NCBI GenBank assembly: GCA_964347915.1
Contig: CAYGAM010000005.1
Location: 1 to 45,577, forward strand
DNA length: 45,577 nt
Source of the DNA: CAYGAM01 sp964347915
GTDB lineage: Archaea; Thermoproteota; Nitrososphaeria; Nitrososphaerales; Nitrosopumilaceae
Direction: 5' to 3'
A model generated the notes under the pieces. The model was not told the origin of the DNA and searched no databases. It saw only the letters and a list, made by a program, of their open reading frames with translations. Made by a program: the position numbers and the translations under genes. Position 1 is the stretch's first letter; each line of letters begins with the position of its first letter. Below are positions 38,912 through 45,577 of the stretch, piece after piece.

Positions 38912-41719
38912 CTATCTGCTTGCAAACTTTTCCAAATACTTTCCGGTATAGCTTCCAGGCGTCTTTGCCATGTCTTCCGGCGTTCCAGAGGCGACAAGAC
39001 TGCCGCCCTCGTCTCCGCCCTCGGGCCCCAAGTCTATTATCCAGTCGGCGTTTCTTATGACGTCCATGTTGTGCTCGATTATGACCGCCGTGCTTCCCAT
39101 GCCGACCAGCCTGTTTATCACGTCCAAAAGCTTCTGCACGTCCGCAAAGTGAAGCCCTGTCGTAGGCTCGTCCAGTATGTACATTGTCCTCTCCGTGCTG
39201 CGCTTTGCAAGCTCGGCTGCCAGCTTTATCCTCTGCGCCTCGCCTCCGGACAATGTGGTGGACGACTGCCCCAGCTTTACGTACCCCAGCCCTACGTCGT
39301 ACAGCGTCTGTATCTTGTGCCTTATCGGTCTGACATTCTCAAAGAACCGCAGCGCGTCCTCGACTGTCATGTCCAAAACCTGGGCTATGTTCTTGCCCTT
39401 GTAGAGGACCGATAGCGTCTCGGAATTGTACCGCATGCCCCTGCACCTGTCGCAGGTCACATAGACGTCCGAGAGAAACTGCATCTCTATCCTTTTCAGG
39501 CCGTTTCCCTCGCACTCAAAGCACCTGCCTGCGTCCACATTGAACGAAAACTGCCCCACCTTGTAGCCGCGCTCCTTTGCGCGCTGCGTCTCTGCAAACA
39601 GGGTGCGGATCGGCGTAAAGGCGCCAATGTACGTTACGGGGTTGGACCGCGGCGTCCTGCCTATGGGAGACTGGTCTATTGCAATCACGTTCTCTATGCT
39701 TTCCGCGCCTTCGACTGCGCGGTGTTTTCCAGGCACATCCGACCCCCGGTGCAGCCTTGCCTTTAGCGCCTTGAGAAGAATCTCGTTTACAAGCGAGGAC
39801 TTGCCGGAACCTGAGACTCCGGTTACCGCAGTCATCAGCCCCAGGGGAAACTCAACGTCTATGCTCTTGAGATTGTTCTCAGCCGCTCCGCGCACTATGA
39901 TCGAGCCCTTTCTCTTTCTGCTCTTGCCCCGGAGGCGTATGCTCTCAGAGCCGCCCAGGTACCGTCCCGTAATAGTCTCGTTGTTCCTTAGGATCTGCTG
40001 TACGGTGCCCTGGAACGTTATCCTGCCGCCGTTAGTCCCGGCGCCCGGCCCCAAGTCCAAAAGCCAGTCTGCGCTGCGTATCATCTCCTCGTCGTGCTCT
40101 ACTACTATTACCGTATTTCCGATATCGCGCAGCTTGCCCAGGGTGCGAATCAGCCTTGCATTGTCCCTTTGGTGCAGCCCTATGGTGGGCTCGTCTAGAA
40201 CGTACAGCACGCCGGTTAAATTCGAGCCTATCTGGGTGGCAAGCCTTATCCTCTGCGATTCGCCTCCGGAGAGGGACGCGCTTGACCGACTAAGAGTCAG
40301 ATAGTCCAGCCCGACATTCCTTAGAAACTCCAGCCTGTTTCTGATCTCCTTTAGCACGTCCCTTGCTATGTACTGTTCCGTTTTTGTGAGCTTGATGCTT
40401 GCAAAGAAATTATAGCACTCGTCTATTGAGATGTCGCATACCTGGGCTATGCTCATGCCGCTTATGGTTACTGCCAGAGCGGAACTTCGCAGCTTGCCGC
40501 CGTCGCACCCCTCGCAGGCAATCTTTGACATGTACCTTGCCTTTTCGCGGTCGCCGTCGTACCTGCGCTTCATTGCAAACTCATACATGTCGATTATTCC
40601 AACCTCCAGGCGTCTTCCAGCCTTGATCAAGTCGCTGTCGCTGTACACGCTGCCTGCCACCTTGGGGCCGTACATCAGTATGTCAATCTGCTTTTCTGTA
40701 AGATCTGAGATGGGGACGCGTATGTCGGCATTGGCTGCCTTTAGCAGCGATCTTACGTATCCGGCGGAGCCGTCGTTGCTGCCTACCATGTTCTCAAGCG
40801 GGACAATGCCGCCTTGCACAATGCTCTTGCTCTTGTCTGGCATCATTCTGTCGGGATCTATTACTTCGCTGTAGCCAAAGCCGCTGCATTTCTCGCACAT
40901 GCCAAACGGCGAATTAAACGAGAATGTGCGGGGCTCAAGCTCGCCTATGCTTATGTTGCAGTGCGGGCAGGCATTCTCCTGGCTGAATATTCTGTCGCTG
41001 TCGCCTGCGTGTACCATTACGGTGCCGCCGGCGGCCTTGAGCGCTGTTCCTATCGCCTCAAAGAGCCTTGAGCGCTCTGATTTTTCTGCAGCCAGCCTGT
41101 CTACTGCAATCTCAATATTGTGCCATTTCTGCCTGTCAAGTGCGGGAATCTCCTCTTCAAGCGAGTACAGCTCGCCGTCTATGCGGACTCTGGAATAGCC
41201 GTCAATCTTTGCAGACTCGAATATTTTTTCGTGCGTGCCCTTTTTGTGGCTTGCCATGGGTGCCAGTATCAGAATCTGGCTTCCCTGAAACTCTTCCAGG
41301 ACGGTATCGCAGATGGCCTCTGCCGACTGGCTTGATATCACCCTGCCGCACTTTGTGCAGTGCGGCGTTCCTATCCTTGCAAAGAGCAGCCGAAGATAGT
41401 CGTACACTTCGGTTACCGTTCCTACAGTCGAGCGCGGATTCTTGCTGGTGGTCTTTTGCTGTATTGCTATTGCAGGAGCGAGGCCGTCAATCGAGTCCAC
41501 GTCGGGCTTGTCCATCATATCCAAAAACTGGCGCGCGTACGCCGACAGGGATTCTACGTACCTGCGCTGCCCTTCGGCGTATATCGTATCAAAGGCAAGC
41601 GTGGACTTGCCCGAGCCCGACAGCCCGCTGATTACCACGACCTTGTTCTTTGGTATGTCTACGTCCAGGTTTTTCAGGTTGTGCTCCCTGGCTCCCCTGA
41701 TCCTTATCTTATCCAGCAT
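38912..41719 (-). CDS. uvrA: Excinuclease ABC subunit A
   Basis: 935-aa UvrA, the damage-sensing ATPase dimer of excision repair. Two ABC modules: Walker A SGLSGSGKST near the start and TGVSGSGKSSLV in the second half, signatures LSGGESQRIRLA and LSGGEAQRIKLA, and Walker B VLYVLDEPTIGLHQRD and MYILDEPTTGLHFAD. Zinc modules HCTKCGRV, CPHCNISIGE with CEKCSGFG, and CFECEGNG with CDRCRGMRYN. The ATG at 41719 (MLDKIRIRGAREHNLKN) fits the family and overlaps uvrB by 11 nt; 41731 is possible. Bacterial-type gene, acquired by this archaeal lineage. Confidence 0.96.
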   Translation of the reverse strand: MLDKIRIRGAREHNLKNLDVDIPKNKVVVISGLSGSGKSTLAFDTIYAEGQRRYVESLSAYARQFLDMMDKPDVDSIDGLAPAIAIQQKTTSKNPRSTVGTVTEVYDYLRLLFARIGTPHCTKCGRVISSQSAEAICDTVLEEFQGSQILILAPMASHKKGTHEKIFESAKIDGYSRVRIDGELYSLEEEIPALDRQKWHNIEIAVDRLAAEKSERSRLFEAIGTALKAAGGTVMVHAGDSDRIFSQENACPHCNISIGELEPRTFSFNSPFGMCEKCSGFGYSEVIDPDRMMPDKSKSIVQGGIVPLENMVGSNDGSAGYVRSLLKAANADIRVPISDLTEKQIDILMYGPKVAGSVYSDSDLIKAGRRLEVGIIDMYEFAMKRRYDGDREKARYMSKIACEGCDGGKLRSSALAVTISGMSIAQVCDISIDECYNFFASIKLTKTEQYIARDVLKEIRNRLEFLRNVGLDYLTLSRSSASLSGGESQRIRLATQIGSNLTGVLYVLDEPTIGLHQRDNARLIRTLGKLRDIGNTVIVVEHDEEMIRSADWLLDLGPGAGTNGGRITFQGTVQQILRNNETITGRYLGGSESIRLRGKSRKRKGSIIVRGAAENNLKSIDVEFPLGLMTAVTGVSGSGKSSLVNEILLKALKARLHRGSDVPGKHRAVEGAESIENVIAIDQSPIGRTPRSNPVTYIGAFTPIRTLFAETQRAKERGYKVGQFSFNVDAGRCFECEGNGLKRIEMQFLSDVYVTCDRCRGMRYNSETLSVLYKGKNIAQVLDMTVEDALRFFENVRPIRHKIQTLYDVGLGYVKLGQSSTTLSGGEAQRIKLAAELAKRSTERTMYILDEPTTGLHFADVQKLLDVINRLVGMGSTAVIIEHNMDVIRNADWIIDLGPEGGDEGGSLVASGTPEDMAKTPGSYTGKYLEKFASR

Positions 41720-43652
41720 TTTTCTGCTCAAGCTTTCTTCGCATAAGCTGTATTTTATCCCTGCACTCTATTGCCTGCTCAAAGTCCAAGTCCATTGCAT
41801 ATTTTGACATTCTGGCCTCCATTGCGATGATCTCTTCTGCAAGCTGGTGCTTTGACTTGACGTCAATGTCGTCCAGGGCTGCCGCCTGCTCTGGTATCGA
41901 CTTTGTGATGCTTCTTGGCGTGATGCCGTGCATCTTATTGTATGCCATCTGCCTCTCCCGCCTTCTATTGGTCTCGCCTATTGCAGACTTCATTGATTTG
42001 GTAATCCTGTCTGCGTACATTATTACGGCGCCGTTGATGTTTCTTGCCGCCCTGCCGAATATCTGCAGCAGGCTCGTATTGTTGCGGGAAAAGCCTTCCT
42101 TGTCTGCGTCCAGTATTGCAACAAGCGAGACTTCGGGAATGTCCAAGCCCTCCCTTAGAAGGTTTATTCCCACTATGACGTCGAACTCGCCCAGGCGCAG
42201 CTGCCTTATGAGCTCGGTTCGCTTGAGTCCCTGAATGTCTGCGTGAAGATATCTTACCCTGATATCGTTCCTGGACAGGTATTCGGCCAGATCTTCTGCC
42301 ATGCGCTTGGTCAGCGTAATTACAAGGACGCGCTCGTCGCGCTCTGCGCGCCTTTTAATCTCGTTCATGAGGTTGTCTATCTGGTTTTCCGTAGGCCTGA
42401 TCTCGACTGCGGGGTCAACCAGGCCTGTCGGCCTTACCAGCTGCTCTACCGTACGGTATGATGTCTCCTTTTCATAATCGCCCGGAGTGGCAGAGACGAA
42501 TATCGTATTCTTCATGTACCCTTCAAACTCTTCAAACTTTAGCGGCCGGTTGTCAAACGCGCTGGGCAGCCTGAATCCGTGCTTTATGAGCTGCTCTTTT
42601 CTTGAATGATCGCCCTTGTACATTCCGTGCAGCTGCTGCAGCGTAACGTGCGACTCGTCTATTACAAGCAGGCGCTCGTCGTCAAAAAAGTCCAGCAGGC
42701 AGAATGCGGGCTCGCCGGGCTTTCTTCCGTCAAAATGCCTTGAATAGTTTTCTATTCCGGAACAGTATCCGACTTCTTGGATCATTTCAATGTCATAGTT
42801 TGTCCGCATTTCCAGCCGCTGGCTTTCAAGTTCGCGCAGCTCCGTCAGCCTCTGCGCCAGTTCCGCCTTGATTGTTTGTACGGCCCTGCCGCGGGCGTCT
42901 TCTGCTATGAGATAGTGCTTTGCCGGAAATATTTTGATCTGCGGTATCCTGCGCTTTAGCCTCGACGTTGTCTGCTCATAGACGCTCAGCCGCTCTATCG
43001 TATCTCCGAACATGGATATTCGCACGATATCCTGCGAGTATGCCGGAGCAATGTCTATCGTATCGCCGCGAACCCTAAAGTTTCCGGGCGCCACTTCCGT
43101 GTCGTTTCTCTCGTACCTTGCGTCAATCAGGCCCGCTATCAGGCTTTTGCGGCTAATGTTCTGGTTCTCGTACAGCGTCATGGCCATACTGTCCCAGTCC
43201 GCAGGATTTCCGAGCGAGTATATGCATGATACGGTGGATACTATGACTGTAGGCTCGCCTGAGAGCAGCATTGCAGTAGATTCGAGCCGCATCTTTTCGA
43301 TTCTGTCGTTTATCTGCGTGTCCTTTTCAATGTACGTGTCAGTCTGCGGGATGTAGCTCTCCGGCTGGTAATAGTCATAGTACGATACGAAATAGCCTAC
43401 GTTGTTCTCAGGAAAAAACTGCTTTAGTTCTGCGTAAAGCTGGGCTGCCAGAGTCTTGTTGTGCGATATGACAAGGGCGTTCTTTTCAGTCTCTGCAATT
43501 ACGTTTGCAATGGTGAATGTCTTGCCGCTTCCTGTCACGCCAAGCAGGGTCTGATTCTTTCCCTGAAGCGCGCCCCTGCTCAGCTCCCTGATTGCTTCCG
43601 GCTGGTCGCCTGTCGGCCTGAAATCTGATACAAGCTTGAATGACTTTGCCAT
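41709..43652 (-). CDS. uvrB: Excinuclease ABC subunit B
   Basis: 647-aa UvrB helicase-like damage-verification factor. Walker A GVTGSGKTFTIANV, the YYDYYQPESYIPQTDTYIEK beta-hairpin that probes the damaged strand, DEXX-type LLVIDESH, helicase motif VGINLLREGLDIPEVSLVAI, QIFGRAARN, and the C-terminal UvrC-binding helix (MSKYAMDLDFEQAIECRDKI). The ATG at 43652 is chosen because TTTAAATTTAA lies about 26 nt upstream. First gene of the uvrBAC operon, so the three subunits are made together. Confidence 0.97.
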   Translation of the reverse strand: MAKSFKLVSDFRPTGDQPEAIRELSRGALQGKNQTLLGVTGSGKTFTIANVIAETEKNALVISHNKTLAAQLYAELKQFFPENNVGYFVSYYDYYQPESYIPQTDTYIEKDTQINDRIEKMRLESTAMLLSGEPTVIVSTVSCIYSLGNPADWDSMAMTLYENQNISRKSLIAGLIDARYERNDTEVAPGNFRVRGDTIDIAPAYSQDIVRISMFGDTIERLSVYEQTTSRLKRRIPQIKIFPAKHYLIAEDARGRAVQTIKAELAQRLTELRELESQRLEMRTNYDIEMIQEVGYCSGIENYSRHFDGRKPGEPAFCLLDFFDDERLLVIDESHVTLQQLHGMYKGDHSRKEQLIKHGFRLPSAFDNRPLKFEEFEGYMKNTIFVSATPGDYEKETSYRTVEQLVRPTGLVDPAVEIRPTENQIDNLMNEIKRRAERDERVLVITLTKRMAEDLAEYLSRNDIRVRYLHADIQGLKRTELIRQLRLGEFDVIVGINLLREGLDIPEVSLVAILDADKEGFSRNNTSLLQIFGRAARNINGAVIMYADRITKSMKSAIGETNRRRERQMAYNKMHGITPRSITKSIPEQAAALDDIDVKSKHQLAEEIIAMEARMSKYAMDLDFEQAIECRDKIQLMRRKLEQKNAG

Positions 43653-43671
43653 TGATGCCGTTCCAAAGGAA

Positions 43672-43684
43672 ATTAAATTTAAAG
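43672..43684 (-). promoter_or_regulatory. TATA box of the uvrBAC operon
   Basis: TTTAAATTTAA on the minus strand, centred about 26 nt before the uvrB ATG, with no Shine-Dalgarno between. No SOS-type operator is visible. Confidence 0.6.
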
Positions 43685-43697
43685 TATGATACGGCAT

Positions 43698-44870
43698 TGC
43701 CGTCCGGCCTGATTTTCATGCGCGCAGCCGGCAGTCTCGCGCGAGCCTGGCAAGAGAGGCGGGCTTTTGTCTGCTGTCCTGATTTTGGCTTTCCCGTCGG
43801 CCGTGCATCTTTTTGCGGCTGCGCTGCGCCTTATGCGAGGAGTTTTGTTGCAGTCCGGCGCGGCATGCTGAAATGTGCGGCGCATCCGGCACCGGAATCG
43901 GGCGGCACGGGAGTTCATACGCTGGGAGCCTGCATGAACTTTTCGCACTGCCGATGATGCAGACTGCGGCTGACGCATCAGCCTGGCGCGCAGAGGCGAG
44001 CTTTGCGCGGTTCCGTCCGGCAAGCCGCGCCCGGAGAATGCAGATTTTGCCACGCCGCGCCTGCAGTGCGCGCTTTCAGATCCTTTCTTTTGCCGTCCGC
44101 ATTTTCGCCCTCTTGGATCATGCACTGGCCTGCCTGGCATTCCGTCATCTGCGATATCTGGCATCGCTTTGAGCACTGGATAATCGCGTCTGCGGCGGGC
44201 GCCGCCTTGGAGCCCGCCTGCTTTGCTGCATTTTATATCCGCATCCTGCCTGCTTGCCATGCTGCCTGGAGCCGGCAGCTAGAAGAAATGTACTCGGTCA
44301 TCCTTGTCTTGTCATTGGGTGCGATTTGAGGCGCACTCCAAGCGTACGCGGCCTGTGCTTCTGATTGATCTCCGGCGCATTTCGCTTGGCTGATAAATCC
44401 GCGCCTGTCATGCATGCCGCATAATGGCAGCCAAGAAAAAACGGCGCATGGCCATGCCCAAATTTAATCCGCGCCTGGCATTTGAGCCTGTGCGATGCCG
44501 CCGCACCTGTGCAACGGCCAAAATGCCGCGGACCTGAGCTGCAAAAAATGGCATAATCAGCAGATTCACGCCTGCATTCGATCGTCAATTTGCGGCGTCA
44601 GCGCTGACGCATAAAATCAGCAAGGACGGGCCTGCTTTGTTTCGGGACTATATGAAAAATGCCCAGAAGGCGCAAGGCTGCCAAGCCTGCCGGCCGCATG
44701 CGCGGCAAATGCCAAAATGCCGGATCATAGGAGCAATAGAACCAGCAGGCAAAATCGGCTGAGAGAATTGCCGATATTGCAGTTGCGGCTGCGGGCTTGG
44801 TCTCTGAACTTGTCACCCGAACTGTCCCGAACCGCCTGGTTCCGTGACCCGAATTGCCTGCAGAATCCGC
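43698..44870. other. Long gene-poor, GC-rich stretch
   Basis: About 1.2 kb. Open frames on both strands (43679-44260 minus, 43813-44172 plus, 44598-45080 minus) are Arg/Ala/Cys-rich and mutually overlapping, and none has a domain. Contains one copy of the dispersed 12-mer GCGAAAYGCGCC (44374-44385, minus). Otherwise nothing recognised. Confidence 0.45.
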
Positions 44871-44878
44871 CCACGCAT

Positions 44879-44888
44879 TGCTTAAATA
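44879..44888 (+). promoter_or_regulatory. TATA-like element of the surface-protein gene
   Basis: GCTTAAATAG centred about 31 nt upstream of the tandem ATGATG at 44915. It is the only AT-rich element in this GC-rich stretch. Confidence 0.5.
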
Positions 44889-44914
44889 GTCCCGTCTTGC
44901 TTCATACAGCAACG

Positions 44915-45577
44915 ATGATGGACAAATCAGGCAGAGCCTCTCACAGCATGCAATCCTCAAGCCGCTTGACCGGCGGGGGGGGGGGGGCGGAATTAAGCCG
45001 CGCACTCTCATCTTCGCGTTGCTCTGCAATGATGATTGCGGCCGTACTGCTTGTTTCATGCAGTATCCTGTATCATGCATATCTTCCCGTTGAGGCAGCT
45101 GCCGGTTCTGATCAGACTCTCTGGAATGTGACTATAACTTCGGGACATAACTCTGGTGATGGCGTATTTGGCTGGAGCACTATTAGGCCTTACTCTGGCA
45201 TTGGCTCCATAGAACATCACCTGCCTACTGCAAACAACACGATTGTGTTTGACGATACGGAGTACAGCGCACAGGGCCTGTTTACGCATGCACGCCATAG
45301 AACCTATTTTCAAATTAGCAGCTACTTTCCAGAATCCGATCGCGATTCGCTGTATATCACCTTTGGAGACAGGAGATGCAGCTTTTCAACCAATGCTATC
45401 AGTTCTGCCCTTGGCACCACGCATTATTGGTCCAGCTCTAGAATTTCCAATCCATTTCCGTTTTCTTCTGATGGCGGAAAAACTGATGTTGTCATATTGC
45501 ACAACCCAGACTATCTGACTCTGAACGGCAATGCAACTGTAACCCTCGCGCTGGGAGAAAATTATACGGAAGCAGGC
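44915..45577 (+). CDS. Secreted surface protein with poly-G tract, 3' end beyond window
   Basis: 221 codons open to the window edge with no stop. Residues 1-38 are a Ser/Arg-rich start interrupted by GGGGG-A, encoded by 13 consecutive G (44975-44987). A signal-type helix follows (SAMMIAAVLLVSCSILYHAY) with a likely cleavage near PVEAAAG. The mature part is beta-rich, Ser/Thr/Asn-rich with possible N-glycosylation sites (NNT, NAT, NYT) and FGWSTIRPYSGIG, so it is an exported cell-surface protein. The frame is in phase only with the observed number of G; one more or fewer would cut the product before the signal sequence. An internal ATG pair at about 45041 could restart translation after the tract. 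Family not recognised. Confidence 0.65.
   Translation, partial: MMDKSGRASHSMQSSSRLTGGGGGAELSRALSSSRCSAMMIAAVLLVSCSILYHAYLPVEAAAGSDQTLWNVTITSGHNSGDGVFGWSTIRPYSGIGSIEHHLPTANNTIVFDDTEYSAQGLFTHARHRTYFQISSYFPESDRDSLYITFGDRRCSFSTNAISSALGTTHYWSSSRISNPFPFSSDGGKTDVVILHNPDYLTLNGNATVTLALGENYTEAG
44975..44987 (+). repeat. Homopolymeric G13 tract in coding sequence
   Basis: Thirteen G in a row within the first 25 codons of the surface-protein gene. No other homopolymer of this length occurs in the window apart from T-runs at terminators. Confidence 0.7.

Noticed and set aside
43679..44260. 193-aa minus-strand frame upstream of uvrB
   Set aside because: Low-complexity basic sequence, covers the uvrB promoter, no domain.
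44598..45080. 160-aa minus-strand open frame overlapping the surface-protein start
   Set aside because: No domain, Arg/Pro/Cys-rich, includes a PPPP run that is just the G13 tract read in reverse, and it conflicts with the plus-strand gene that has a TATA element and signal peptide.

Overview
The window reads as a chromosome segment of an ammonia-oxidising-type archaeon (Thaumarchaeota/Nitrososphaerota), probably a Cenarchaeum/Nitrosopumilus relative. This rests on four things: the archaeal block rpoN-eno-rpsB-MEMO1-mevalonate kinase-isopentenyl phosphate kinase with archaeal GGPP synthase and GluRS; ribosomal protein L15e and UPF0147; a bacterial-type uvrBAC operon, known from this phylum; and a very large acidic secreted protein of S-layer type. 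Most first genes of operons have an AT-rich TATA-like element centred 23-31 nt before the start codon and no Shine-Dalgarno, i.e. leaderless mRNAs. That spacing was used to choose starts. Species assignment is inference; base composition looks more GC-rich than free-living marine Nitrosopumilus.

Layout. 1-1800: two diverged copies of a RelE/ParE-type toxin-antitoxin operon. 1850-5750: thioredoxin-like protein, L15e, a PIN-domain gene with a coupled 25-codon ORF, a zinc-ribbon/zinc-finger operon, a 41-aa ribbon-helix-helix protein and a membrane protein. 6099-10193: S-layer-type protein of 1364 aa. 10587-18915: CorA, an unrecognised two-gene module, tRNA-His, UppP opposite a small conserved-looking gene, a SAM methyltransferase, Rieske/UPF0147 operon and an FAH-family enzyme. 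19505-24178: accessory island with RHH and HTH regulators, an AAA ATPase plus frameshifted TOPRIM-like partner between inverted repeats, and a solitary DNA methyltransferase. 24473-34168: isoprenoid-lipid, translation and transcription genes on the minus strand (rpoN to ipk, then idi-idsA-gltX), split by a convergent AbrB-like / P-loop pair. 34218-37094: tRNA-Leu, a long gene-poor stretch, DUF5678-like and retropepsin-like genes, translin. 37325-43652: uvrB-uvrA-uvrC. 44915-end: start of a secreted surface protein carrying a run of 13 G in its coding sequence.

How it fits together. MVK, IPK, IDI and GGPP synthase form the lower archaeal mevalonate pathway (mevalonate 5-phosphate to IPP uses a decarboxylase not in this window) that feeds ether lipids and prenyl carriers, the latter recycled by UppP. 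UvrBAC gives complete nucleotide excision repair. The accessory genes (TA pairs, PIN, ATPase/TOPRIM, orphan methyltransferase, P-loop protein with operator-like repeats) look like defence or selfish functions and sit between housekeeping blocks. The least explained parts are the ATPase/TOPRIM cassette with mirrored promoter-like arms (20514-22674), the two-gene module at 11946-13838 and the poly-G surface gene at the window end.
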